From positions 1 to 64,000 of the forward strand of contig JAHWIR010000004.1 of the NCBI GenBank assembly GCA_019322435.1: a DNA stretch of 64,000 bases. The letters are read 5' to 3'. The DNA comes from Candidatus Woesearchaeota archaeon. GTDB taxonomy: Archaea > Nanobdellota > Nanobdellia > Woesearchaeales > WJKL01. Shown here one piece after another: positions 42,495 through 50,747 of this stretch (position 1 is its first letter; each line of letters begins with the position of its first letter). The translations under genes were made by a program, and so were the position numbers. The notes beneath the pieces are model-generated. The model saw only the letters and a list, made by a program, of their open reading frames with translations. It did not search any database and was not told the DNA's origin.

Positions 42495-42662
42495 TTACTT
42501 TTTTATCTCCTCAAACTCAACATACCATTTTTGCTTGGCTTCGTCAAATTTGAACACAACATTGTATTTTTTGGATTTGTCAATTGCAAACAGCAGAGGC
42601 ATTGGTATTGTAGTCTCAAACGAGCTTCCTCTTTTATACAGTTTTCTTTTTATCTCAACCAT
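42495..42662 (-). CDS. small AbrB/SpoVT-like protein
   Basis: Fifty-five residues: VEIKRKLYKRGSSFETTIP followed by IDKSKKYNVVFKFDEA and WYVEFEEIKK. The KRGSSxxxTIP motif and beta-rich continuation fit an AbrB/SpoVT swapped hairpin, a DNA-binding or antitoxin-like module. It follows the 91-residue gene directly (one base between), so the two are co-transcribed. No toxin gene is obvious beside it. Confidence 0.7.
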   Translation of the reverse strand: MVEIKRKLYKRGSSFETTIPMPLLFAIDKSKKYNVVFKFDEAKQKWYVEFEEIKK

Positions 42663-42663
42663 T

Positions 42664-42939
42664 TTATTTCAGCTCAGCCAGTGCTCGATTCAACCTTTCA
42701 ATCTCATCATCAACAATATGCTCCTTTGCAAACCTCTTTTCTCTTTCTTCTGCTGCTTTCTCTGATTTCTTCATCTCCCTCTTGCGCTTGTCATAATGTT
42801 TCTTGCAGTGTTTATCAACAAACTTCTTAGGCCATCCCTTGATTATCAGTGCTTTTTCGCATTCCTTCAATGTCAAGCCCAAATCCATAGCTCCTTTAAC
42901 AAATAAACTTAAATTATCCTCATTATGTTCATCAACCAT
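42664..42939 (-). CDS. small charged helical protein
   Basis: Ninety-one residues, unrecognised. The first half has LFVKGAMDLGLTLKECEKALIIKGWPKKFVDKHC, a helical pattern resembling a small UBA/DNA-binding helix set. The second half is a strongly charged helix (KREMKKSEKAAEEREKRFAKE). A GAGGTT ribosome site precedes the start. It is transcribed ahead of the AbrB-like gene. Confidence 0.65.
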   Translation of the reverse strand: MVDEHNEDNLSLFVKGAMDLGLTLKECEKALIIKGWPKKFVDKHCKKHYDKRKREMKKSEKAAEEREKRFAKEHIVDDEIERLNRALAELK

Positions 42940-43011
42940 TTTAATAACCTCTTTTTGAATACTTATAAATATACTTATATTTATATGTTTGTAAAATTTA
43001 TACTTATAGAC

Positions 43012-43770
43012 CTATTGAGCTATATTTGGAAGAATAATATTCACAGGCACATCATAATCATAAAAAGTGGTTTCAGTTCTGATTATTAATGGACTTCCTG
43101 CTATTTCTGCTTGAATTTCCCTTGCCTTTAACAATATTAAATACTCTTCAGTATCTATGTGCCATGATGTCTCTGCTTTTTTTATAGCATAATAGCTTTC
43201 ATCAAGTATCTGATTTGTGCCTCTAACAGTGATCGAGTTTTTGAACATATCTTTAACAATTTGGAGTGCTATAAGTTCATTCATCTTAACTTTTATTAAA
43301 AACATATCAAGATCATCAAGTATTGAAGTTTCAATTGAGGGGATAGTTCTCTTTACTTCCTTTAATTCAGCCACCATAACATAGAATTTAAATTCAGCAG
43401 GGTCTTCTCTTTTTTTTACTTCCCAAACTCCGTCAAAAGTCTGATATGTATTTTCTTTATCTTGATATAAAGTGGATGTAAATTCATCTCCTTCAGATGT
43501 TCTCCCTATTGAATCTATTTGGGCTAAATTATTGGAGAGATCAAATTTACCCAAAGATTCGCTAGAAAGGGTTTCTCCTGCAATAGATGTTGTAGTAGTA
43601 ACATGTAACTTAACAGAAGATACATAATCTAGATTATTAATAGTCTCATCAATTACTGAAGAAGCCAGCCTCATTTCCCCAAAAAAGGAGAACATTTTAA
43701 TTGTAAGGATTAAAAGCGATACACCAACTAAAATAAAGATTAAAAGTAATTTCTTTTTGTGTTTATCCAT
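43012..43770 (-). CDS. membrane-anchored extracellular protein (lipoprotein-sorting-like fold)
   Basis: The 252 residues begin with a basic start and one hydrophobic helix (KKKLLLIFILVGVSLLILTI, about 5-25), leaving about 220 residues outside the cell. The outer part alternates beta strands (SVKLHVTTTTSIAGETLSSE, STLYQDKENTYQTFDGVWEV), a pattern like LolA/LppX-type half-barrels. No family can be named with confidence. There is no lipobox, so it stays anchored by its helix. Confidence 0.65.
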   Translation of the reverse strand: MDKHKKKLLLIFILVGVSLLILTIKMFSFFGEMRLASSVIDETINNLDYVSSVKLHVTTTTSIAGETLSSESLGKFDLSNNLAQIDSIGRTSEGDEFTSTLYQDKENTYQTFDGVWEVKKREDPAEFKFYVMVAELKEVKRTIPSIETSILDDLDMFLIKVKMNELIALQIVKDMFKNSITVRGTNQILDESYYAIKKAETSWHIDTEEYLILLKAREIQAEIAGSPLIIRTETTFYDYDVPVNIILPNIAQ

Positions 43771-43824
43771 ATACAGATTAAAGCTATTCTCCTTATAAAG
43801 ATTACTGAAAAAGGAAGAGAAAAA

Positions 43825-45456
43825 TCATAATAATTCTTTCAACTTATCTTTCAAGTTATCAATCTTAACTCTAACCTGCTTTGTACTGTCTCTATCTCGA
43901 ATTGTAACAGCTTTGTCTTTTAATGAATCAAAATCAAATGTAACACAATAAGGAATTCCAATCTCATCAGCTCTTGCATACCTTCTTCCAACACTTCCAG
44001 AAGTATCAAACTGGCAGACAAATTCTTGTTTCAATGAATCATAGACTTTCTTTGCTTCTTTATTCAATTTATTGACTAATGGAAAGATTCCAACCTTGAC
44101 AGGAGCTAATTTAGGAGCTAATTTCAGAACAACATTGCCTCTTTCCTTGTCATCATAATAAGCATTGAACAAGACAGTCAGGAAAGCCCTGTCAACACCT
44201 TGTGAAGGTTCAATAACTCTTGGAATGACTTTCTGTTTGCTTTCTTCATCAAACAATTCCATTGATTTCTTGCTGGCATCCTGGTGCTGTTTAAGATCAA
44301 ACTGTCCTCTGTTCGCATTTCCATGAACTTCTTTCCATCCAAAAGAATATTTGTATTCAATATCAAAGCATGCTGAAGAATAATGTGCTAATTCATCTTT
44401 CATATGCTCTCTTAATCTCAGATCTTTCTTGTCAATCCCTAAATCTAAAAACCATTGGTAATTTTCCTTTAGCCAATAAGCATGCCATTCTCCAAGCATT
44501 TTTTTATCAAGCATTTCTCCTAATTTTATTGTTGCATGTTCCTCTTTTCCAGCTTCTTGATCCTTTCCAGTCAATAACTGAAATTCAAAATTATGATCTT
44601 TCTTTGTCAGCAATCCACATTCCTTTTGCTCTGGATGGATAAAGAATTCAATCTCCATCTGCTCAAACTCTCTTGATCTGAACAAAAAATCTCTTGGACT
44701 TATCTCATTCCTAAATGCCTTTCCAATCTGCGCAATACCAAACGGAAGCTTGACTCTTGAAGTTTCAACTACTGCTTTGAAATTTGTAAATATCAATTGG
44801 GCTGTTTCAGGCCTTAGATAAGCAGTCTCCCCTTCCAATGGCCCAACCTTTGTCTCAAACATCAGATTAACATCTCCAATAACTTCATATTCTCCTCCGC
44901 ATTCACATTTTACTTTTCCAACTTCATTCTTGTCAACTTTGCTTGGCTTTTTGCATTTCTTACATTTAACATAAACATCCTTGAAATGCTCAACATGCCC
45001 TGATGCCTTCCACACCTTAGGATGAGAGATAATAGCTCCATCAATACCAAGAATATCATTCCTAGACTGCACAAATGTCTTCCACCAGTCCTGCCTGATA
45101 TTGTTCTTCAGCTCAACACCCAAAGGCCCATAATCCCAAAATCCAGCCATGCCTCCATAGATCTCAGAATCAGGATACACAAATCCCTTTTTCTTGCAGA
45201 ACGTCGCCATCTCAGCTATCTCAACCATGCTCCTGGAGTCAGGCAGTCCTTTATATATTTTATCTTGTTTAGGTACTACAACTGCTTCTTTTTTAGGTAT
45301 TACTTTGCTAGTTATAGCGTCGATATCCTTCTTAGAAGGCTCCTTCTTGCCAAAGTAAGCAATGTTCTTAGTTTTGACTTTGCCGTTTACTCGTTTAGAC
45401 TCCTTCAAATAATAATAATCCCTTCCAGAGATTGTTTTCTTAACAACATAAGCCAT
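43825..45456 (-). CDS. glyS: glycyl-tRNA synthetase with an extra N-terminal domain
   Basis: Class II dimeric GlyRS of archaeal/eukaryotic type. The core (about 78-543) has GFVYPDSEIYGGMAGFWDYG, a zinc module (CKKCKK..CECG), motif 2 FRNEISPRDFLFRSREFEQME and motif 3 with EPSQGVDRA, plus the anticodon-binding domain. Ahead of it, residues 1-50 (GRDYYYLKESKRVNGKVKTK, then NIAYFGKK) form a small extra domain resembling the N-terminal beta module of IS1634-type transposases and some Fic proteins, joined by a Val/Lys/Pro linker. This extension is not part of normal GlyRS. Confidence 0.95.
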   Translation of the reverse strand: MAYVVKKTISGRDYYYLKESKRVNGKVKTKNIAYFGKKEPSKKDIDAITSKVIPKKEAVVVPKQDKIYKGLPDSRSMVEIAEMATFCKKKGFVYPDSEIYGGMAGFWDYGPLGVELKNNIRQDWWKTFVQSRNDILGIDGAIISHPKVWKASGHVEHFKDVYVKCKKCKKPSKVDKNEVGKVKCECGGEYEVIGDVNLMFETKVGPLEGETAYLRPETAQLIFTNFKAVVETSRVKLPFGIAQIGKAFRNEISPRDFLFRSREFEQMEIEFFIHPEQKECGLLTKKDHNFEFQLLTGKDQEAGKEEHATIKLGEMLDKKMLGEWHAYWLKENYQWFLDLGIDKKDLRLREHMKDELAHYSSACFDIEYKYSFGWKEVHGNANRGQFDLKQHQDASKKSMELFDEESKQKVIPRVIEPSQGVDRAFLTVLFNAYYDDKERGNVVLKLAPKLAPVKVGIFPLVNKLNKEAKKVYDSLKQEFVCQFDTSGSVGRRYARADEIGIPYCVTFDFDSLKDKAVTIRDRDSTKQVRVKIDNLKDKLKELL

Positions 45457-45504
45457 AGAAAAAGTTAGGTACTACTTATATTTAAGTGTTGTTGTTTTTA
45501 GGTA

Positions 45505-45996
45505 CTACTTCAGCCTCTCCAATATAAAATCTACAGCCTTTCTTTTGCCTAACCTATTAGTATCAACTAAAAAAGCATTTTTGTCAAATCTCTCATCATG
45601 CATCTTATGCATCTCTTCTATCTTTTTCTTTCCCATAAAAGCATGCTCTTTTGCCTTTGCTCTCTGGACATCTCTTTTGTAAGCTGTCTTTGTCCTTACT
45701 GTAAACTGAAAGACAATTATCCTGTAATTATACTTCTTAACATAGGAGTTGATATATTTTCTGACTGTTTCTTCAGACATCTCTTCAATAATGATGTTCT
45801 TCTTGGTAGGCATTACAGTCTTCAGAACAGCGAACAATGATTTTTTCCCCAATTCCTTTCCCAGCCCTTTTTTCAATGCACAATGGTCAACAAAAAGCCA
45901 TTCTTTCATAGCTTTCCTTTTTCTTAGATTAGCATAAGCTGTTGACTTGCCTGATGTCGGCCTTCCTCTTAGAATAACAAGTTTTGGTTTTTTCAT
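45505..45996 (-). CDS. P-loop kinase-like NTPase
   Basis: Predicted small-molecule or nucleic-acid kinase, 163 residues. P-loop GRPTSGKST (10-18), a DHCALKKGLGKEL lid-like helix, and an EEMSEETVRKYIN segment after a hydrophobic strand. It belongs broadly to the zeta-toxin/gluconate-kinase/AAA_33 group. Substrate unknown. It is followed by glyS on the same strand, separated by a 13-base motif repeated on both sides of the gap. Confidence 0.75.
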   Translation of the reverse strand: MKKPKLVILRGRPTSGKSTAYANLRKRKAMKEWLFVDHCALKKGLGKELGKKSLFAVLKTVMPTKKNIIIEEMSEETVRKYINSYVKKYNYRIIVFQFTVRTKTAYKRDVQRAKAKEHAFMGKKKIEEMHKMHDERFDKNAFLVDTNRLGKRKAVDFILERLK

Positions 45997-46032
45997 CTGT
46001 TAAAGAAAGAGCCTGATATTATTTAAATATAT

Positions 46033-46053
46033 CTAAAGAATTTATTTCTTTAG
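46033..46053 (-). terminator. terminator-like hairpin after the methyltransferase gene
   Basis: CTAAAGAA, loop TTTAT, TTCTTTAG, a perfect eight-pair stem 14 bases beyond the stop codon at 46067. Confidence 0.4.
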
Positions 46054-46066
46054 TCAGCCGATTTGA

Positions 46067-46786
46067 TTAAACCTTCTTATAAAATATCCTTAGTTTCCAC
46101 TTTATTTTTGTTATCTTATGTTTCTTGATATATTCTATTGCTTTCTTCCCAAATATAAAACCATATGTTCTGACTATATTATTCACAGATTTATAGTCTT
46201 GTATAGAATAAAAATCCTTGTGCTTAAAATTTAATTTCTTAAAATTTTTATCAACAATCAATTCAGTTTCAGAAGCTCTCTTTTTTCCAAGTATTACTGG
46301 AACTAAATTTCCGCCATACCATCCTGGAGGGATATTTACAGTAATTATATATCCGCCTTTCTTTACAACTCTTGAAGCCTCTTTTACAAATTTTCTGAGA
46401 TTCTCAGGAGTCTCTAAGCCAACAAGAGTTACTCCAGTCACAATATCTACAGAATCCTTTTTAAGAGGTATCTTCTTTGCCCAGCCTTTCTTAAATTCAA
46501 TATTCTTGATTTTGTTCTTCTTTGCCTTTTTAATCGCAAGATTTCTCATCGCATCTTCTGGCTCAATCCCAATCACAAATTTTGCATGTTTAGCTAATCC
46601 GAATGTTGATTTTCCTGAACCAGAGCCTATATCTGCGATTACCTTGCCTTTGAGATCAAATGTTTTTGCAATAACTTCAATCCAGGCTGGTTTATACTTA
46701 AAGCTTGAAAATTCATCATATACTTCTGGATAATCTCTATATAGAATATCCCATCTATTCTCAATTGTTTCAGGTCTTTTTTTCAT
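46067..46786 (-). CDS. class I SAM-dependent methyltransferase
   Basis: Rossmann-fold methyltransferase, 239 residues. Motif I is VIADIGSGSGKSTFGLAKHA, motif II ends with IGIEPEDAM, then VDIVTGVTLVGLE and VKKGGYIITVNIPPGWYG follow in the usual order. It resembles UbiE/COQ5-like small-molecule methyltransferases, with a basic C-terminal extension. The substrate is unknown. The gene stands upstream of a hairpin and downstream of the APH-like kinase on the same strand. Confidence 0.85.
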   Translation of the reverse strand: MKKRPETIENRWDILYRDYPEVYDEFSSFKYKPAWIEVIAKTFDLKGKVIADIGSGSGKSTFGLAKHAKFVIGIEPEDAMRNLAIKKAKKNKIKNIEFKKGWAKKIPLKKDSVDIVTGVTLVGLETPENLRKFVKEASRVVKKGGYIITVNIPPGWYGGNLVPVILGKKRASETELIVDKNFKKLNFKHKDFYSIQDYKSVNNIVRTYGFIFGKKAIEYIKKHKITKIKWKLRIFYKKV

Positions 46787-46844
46787 CTCAGCCTCTTTTT
46801 TATTACTAATCTAATTTAACTTAAATATTTAACTCCTCAACCAC

Positions 46845-47852
46845 TCAACCTCTTCCATTAAGAAATTCCTGAATATGCCTATACCAATAATCCATTTCAC
46901 CTTGTTTAGCATTCCTAAGAACAAATCCATCAAATGAAGCCCATGACAACATCCGTATCAATCCATATAATTTCTTCTTTTTAAAAAAGTTCTTTGATGG
47001 TTTCTTTATTGAATTATATCCTCTGATGAATGCTTTAGAATATCCTTGATTATTAAAGATAACTGGATCAAAATATCTCTCTAACTCAAATTCTGAATCT
47101 GCAGCTTTGGACAATTCAACATCCAATATACATGAAATTTTCCAATGTTTATTTTTTTGTACTAAAATATTCTCCATTAAAAAATCATTATGAATAAAAA
47201 CAGGCTTTATAGAAGAATCTAAAAGATTAAGATGTTCTTTAACAAATTCATCAATCTGAGGAATTAATTTTAGGAAGCTTTTCTTATCAATTTTCCCATA
47301 TTTCTTATTTTTTGCTGAATAGAGTTCATCTTTTATTTCTTCATATGCACTTTGAAAATATTTTTTCATCGAATTACAAGGCTTAGAATATTTTAATTCG
47401 TACTTTGATATTTTGTCTTTATAGATCCATCCAAATGAATCAAACTTAATAGACTGTAGTCTTGCTAAATCCTTTCCTAATTGAAAAAATAATTTTGTTT
47501 TTTCTTTTTTAGGGATTTTAGCAAATTTAAGCATTTTGCCCTCTGCTTTATTCATTAAAATATATGTATTTGGAATTATCTTTTTGCTTTTATCAAGAAT
47601 ATAAATCTCAGGAACAGGAAGTTTGGTTTTAGATTTTATTAATTCAAATACAAATTTCTCTTTTTCTGGTTTGTAATGTTCCCATTTTTTAGGATATATC
47701 TTTAGAATCAAAGATTTAGCAGGATTCTTGATTTTTACATCAAATAAATGATTCACACGGCCTGCTTCAGTGATTTCTCTAACTGAAACTAGAGAACATC
47801 TCTTAAAAACTTTTTTACATACAGTTTCAACTCTATTTTTATTTAATTGCAT
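46845..47852 (-). CDS. aminoglycoside phosphotransferase (APH)-family kinase
   Basis: Protein-kinase-like small-molecule kinase, 335 residues. An N-lobe with VNHLFDVKIKNPAKSLILKIYP (ATP-binding strand and Lys) is followed by YILMNKAEGKML, the catalytic HNDFLMENILV loop (Asp and Asn) and LDVELSKAADSEFELERYF (metal-binding Asp). The hydroxylated substrate is unknown; archaeal members need not act on antibiotics. Transcribed in line with the methyltransferase. Confidence 0.87.
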   Translation of the reverse strand: MQLNKNRVETVCKKVFKRCSLVSVREITEAGRVNHLFDVKIKNPAKSLILKIYPKKWEHYKPEKEKFVFELIKSKTKLPVPEIYILDKSKKIIPNTYILMNKAEGKMLKFAKIPKKEKTKLFFQLGKDLARLQSIKFDSFGWIYKDKISKYELKYSKPCNSMKKYFQSAYEEIKDELYSAKNKKYGKIDKKSFLKLIPQIDEFVKEHLNLLDSSIKPVFIHNDFLMENILVQKNKHWKISCILDVELSKAADSEFELERYFDPVIFNNQGYSKAFIRGYNSIKKPSKNFFKKKKLYGLIRMLSWASFDGFVLRNAKQGEMDYWYRHIQEFLNGRG

Positions 47853-47897
47853 TATACAAATAAATTAATTATGGATATATAAACGTATCTAAAGAAT

Positions 47898-48407
47898 TCA
47901 GCAATACTTCAAAATCCGGCTAACACACTGTTTTATTGACAGCTTAGAAGTGTCAAGAACCAGGCTTTTCTTATGTGGATAAACTGATTTAGCATCATAT
48001 TTCTTCAGCCATCTGTCCAGGCCTTTTCTGTCTGCTATTTTGCCGTGATATTTTCTTGATTTCCTGGATACCCTCTTTCTAAGCTCCTTCAGATCACATT
48101 CCAATTTTATCAGATATGAATCCTTTGCAGTTCTCAGTGCTCTCTTTATGAAATCATCTTCCTTTCCTGTGTAGGCAATTGTGATTATCATTCCTTTTAC
48201 TTTTTCTTTTGCAGCTTCCTTGATTATATCTAATCTTATCTTTTTGCTGAAATTCCAAAATGATCTAGAATTCGGATTAAGCACAGAAGTTAACAAGTCA
48301 ATGATTGAATGATTATGGAAGACTTTAAACTTGGTCTTTTTCTCTAATTGCTTGGCAATTGTCAGTTTTCCTGATGCAGGAGGCCCGTAAATCAGTATTA
48401 ATTTCAT
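47898..48407 (-). CDS. P-loop kinase-like protein (shikimate/adenylate kinase-like)
   Basis: The 169 residues start KLILIYGPPASGKLTIAKQL with P-loop GPPASGKLT (the final position is Leu-Thr instead of Ser/Thr-Thr). LECDLKELRKRVSRKSRKYHG looks like a LID segment with Arg residues, and it ends in a Cys-containing helix (KQCVSRILKYC). It is a small nucleoside- or sugar-kinase relative of unknown substrate, similar in size to the kinase at 45505 but not closely alike. Confidence 0.78.
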   Translation of the reverse strand: MKLILIYGPPASGKLTIAKQLEKKTKFKVFHNHSIIDLLTSVLNPNSRSFWNFSKKIRLDIIKEAAKEKVKGMIITIAYTGKEDDFIKRALRTAKDSYLIKLECDLKELRKRVSRKSRKYHGKIADRKGLDRWLKKYDAKSVYPHKKSLVLDTSKLSIKQCVSRILKYC

Positions 48408-48440
48408 AATAAGAATTAAAAAAATTTGATTATATAAACT

Positions 48441-49640
48441 TTACTTCCTCAACCACTCAACTTCTTCCCAAGCCAGATCCAATTCTTCAGCTATCTTTTC
48501 TCCCATTTCTTTGTTTTGGAACATAACTTTGAAATATTCAATGTTTTTCATAACTTGCTTTGTGCTTGTGTGTGTTTTCTCAGCAATCTTTGCTGCAATT
48601 GCCTTTTTCTTTGCATTCCTTATCTTTGCCCAATACATCTTCAGTATTCTTCCTGTTGGCTTGTATTCAGTGAACTTGTATTTCTGGTCTTTTGATACTG
48701 CAATACCTGCAGTCATCAAATTGTCAACATATCTAAGAAATCCCCAGTGCTGCCATCTTCTGATCCTTCCTTTGAAAACATCTGCTCTTGAAAGCTTGTC
48801 ATAGGCTCTTGCCAGGTCCTTTGGATTTGTGTATTCTTTTGGAAGATTCTCATCCAGCCATAAAAATCTCTGGTCAAAATCCTCTTCAACATTATTAAAA
48901 GCAGAGACAGCTATCAAAGGGTCTTTTGTCTTGAATATCTTAAGTAAAGCATTGATTATGCTGTCTGTCTTGTTCCTTTCTGACAGCTCTTCAATAGCTT
49001 TCTTGCTCACATCACCTAAAACAGCCAATATCTCCAGATCATTCACAGCTCCTCTTGCATCTCCTGCTGACCTTCTTGCCAAAGTTTTTATTGCATCTTC
49101 TTCAAACTTGATTTTCTCCTTGATGCAGATGTTTTTTAAGATTTGAAAGATATCCTCAGCTTCCAATTCTTTAAATTGCAATAGTTCTGACTTGTTCCTT
49201 ATTGAAGAGAATTTATTGTTATATGGATTATTTGCAGTTATTATTATTGGGAATGAACTGTCAATAATAACTTTCACTAAAGCTGGAACACCTCCATAAT
49301 CCTTCCTTCCGCTGATACCATCCATTTCATCAATTAGGATTATCTTTCCTTTGCTAAATAAACTCATCTGTTGTGTTGCAGCGCCTGCAATAGAATTTAT
49401 TTGATCTTTAGTTCTAAAATCAGATGCATTCATCTCAACAACTTCTAAATTTAATTCATTTGCTAATGCGTATACACTAGAAGTCTTTCCGCAGCCTGAT
49501 GGTCCGTGAAGAATAATAGCATTCTTTTTTTGCGCTTTGAAACTTTCTATGAATAACTTTAAAACAGCCATCTGGCTCTGCTGCGCTATAACATCTTTAA
49601 TCTTTTCTGGACAATACTTACGAATGAATGGAACCCCCAT
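48441..49640 (-). CDS. rfcL: replication factor C large subunit
   Basis: Clamp-loader large subunit that opens PCNA with RfcS. The 399 residues have MGVPFIRKYCPEKIKDVIAQ at the start, Walker A GPSGCGKTS (46-54), Walker B IILIDEMDGI, sensor 1 IITANN and sensor 2 RSAGDARGAVNDLE, then the helical collar domain. It ends at LAWEEVEWLRK, without the C-terminal extension and PCNA-interacting (PIP) motif seen in many archaeal RfcL proteins of 450-500 residues. Transcription probably begins in the divergent region that also contains a hairpin pair. Confidence 0.94.
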   Translation of the reverse strand: MGVPFIRKYCPEKIKDVIAQQSQMAVLKLFIESFKAQKKNAIILHGPSGCGKTSSVYALANELNLEVVEMNASDFRTKDQINSIAGAATQQMSLFSKGKIILIDEMDGISGRKDYGGVPALVKVIIDSSFPIIITANNPYNNKFSSIRNKSELLQFKELEAEDIFQILKNICIKEKIKFEEDAIKTLARRSAGDARGAVNDLEILAVLGDVSKKAIEELSERNKTDSIINALLKIFKTKDPLIAVSAFNNVEEDFDQRFLWLDENLPKEYTNPKDLARAYDKLSRADVFKGRIRRWQHWGFLRYVDNLMTAGIAVSKDQKYKFTEYKPTGRILKMYWAKIRNAKKKAIAAKIAEKTHTSTKQVMKNIEYFKVMFQNKEMGEKIAEELDLAWEEVEWLRK

Positions 49641-49680
49641 AACTTTACTGAGAATTTATCTTTATTTAAATTTTTCTTTA

Positions 49681-49732
49681 CTCGCCCTGTTTTGCTGGAA
49701 GGATTAGGTGGGCGAGGGATTATTCTCATCCT
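49681..49732. repeat. G+C-rich hairpin pair upstream of rfcL
   Basis: CTCGCCC (49681-49687) pairs with GGGCGAG (49710-49716) around a 22-base loop, followed by GGAT, TATTCTC, ATCC (49717-49731). It is far more G+C-rich than its surroundings. It could be a small RNA, an rfcL leader structure or another member of the tandem-hairpin family. Confidence 0.4.
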
Positions 49733-49781
49733 CATAAAACTATCAAGGAGATTTATATAGTTCTTTTATTTATTAGTAAAT

Positions 49782-49922
49782 ATGTATCCAAAACTGCATT
49801 ACAACAGAGAAAAGAAGAAAATCAATGGAAAAACCTATTATCATTATTTAGTCATTGGAAATCATGGTGTTTCTTCGACTTGGCTGGCTAATTCTCCAAA
49901 AAGCTTGGAAAAGCTTAAATAA
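49782..49922 (+). CDS. small basic protein, leaderless
   Basis: Forty-six residues: PKLHYNREKKKINGKTYYHY followed by LVIGNHGVSSTWLANSPKSL. An ATTTATATAG TATA element centred about 27 bases before the ATG, with no ribosome site, supports real leaderless expression. The INGKTYYHYLVIG pattern is similar to the small beta module at the N terminus of GlyRS and to transposase N termini, but is too short to assign. Confidence 0.5.
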   Translation: MYPKLHYNREKKKINGKTYYHYLVIGNHGVSSTWLANSPKSLEKLK

Positions 49923-49945
49923 ATTAAACTTATTTTTAGTATAAA

Positions 49946-50367
49946 ATGGATGAAAAAAGTAAAGGAGAATTTCATAAGAAATTAAGAGAATTCCACAATA
50001 GATTTTGGCCGGCTCTTTTTTTGGCAACCTTTTTGCCATATTTACCTCAGTAAAAGGTATTGCAGGATTGGGTTGGTTTTTAAAGATTTTTCTAGCATTT
50101 ATAGGAGGGGTATTTTTGAGAACTGTGCAAACAGTATTAGCAAGAAAATGGAAAACTTGGAAATTTGGACCCCCCATAGCAGGATTTTTAATACTATTAT
50201 TAATGAGTATGCCTTTTATTAATCTATTTTTGATGGAAATAAATTTTTTTAAACATTTTTTTAACTTATCTTTATTTGGGTTGATGGGTTATTTCTTAAG
50301 TGCAATGTGCCAAATTTATCTTGATTTATTTATAAATATATTTAAAGAAATAAAAGAATATAAATGA
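49946..50367 (+). pseudogene. membrane-protein gene needing a -1 frameshift
   Basis: The ATG at 49946 opens a 35-codon frame (MDEKSKGEFHKKLREFHNRF then WPALF) that ends after a T7 run. A -1 shift at TTTTTTG (50017-50023) joins it to a 120-codon frame (FGNLFAIFTSVKGIAGLG...) reaching 50367, with four hydrophobic helices. The joined product is about 140 residues and reads smoothly. It is either programmed -1 frameshifting (the heptamer is a classical slippery sequence), a recent mutation or a sequencing error. The downstream part begins with a usable TTG at 50005. It overlaps the RusA-like gene by four bases. Confidence 0.55.
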
Positions 50368-50747
50368 AAAAACCAATACTAATGAAAGTTGAAGGGACCC
50401 CTAGAACATGGGGTACTGGTAATTCTCAGATTGAATGGAGGAAAAGAATCAGGGATGAATGCAAAAAATACTACAAAAAACGCATAAAAATTAATAAGGA
50501 AGACTACCTTGGAATAACAATCAGATTTTGTTTGAAAAAGATAAAAAATACTGATTTAGATAATTTAGCAAAGCCAGTTCTAGATACCATATGTTATATA
50601 AAAAGATGTCAAATTGGGGATAAGTCTTTAACTGGAACTCTATTTGATTGTGATGATAATAGGGTTCAAAACTTGATATTAAAAAAAGAACCAGCAGAAG
50701 GAGAGAAAGAATTTATAGAAATAAAGGCTTCAATAATGAAAAAATGA
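50364..50747 (+). CDS. RusA-like Holliday-junction resolvase
   Basis: Structure-specific endonuclease of the RusA family, 127 residues. The active site shows as NTDLDNLAKPVLD, with D64, D66 and K70, a further acidic residue near D86 and DCDDNRV at about 95-101, matching the spacing in the family (Asp pair, Lys, Asp). RusA is typical of phages and prophages; archaea normally use Hjc. The gene overlaps both neighbours by four bases and lies at the start of an accessory region, so it may be of viral or mobile origin. Confidence 0.82.
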   Translation: MKKPILMKVEGTPRTWGTGNSQIEWRKRIRDECKKYYKKRIKINKEDYLGITIRFCLKKIKNTDLDNLAKPVLDTICYIKRCQIGDKSLTGTLFDCDDNRVQNLILKKEPAEGEKEFIEIKASIMKK

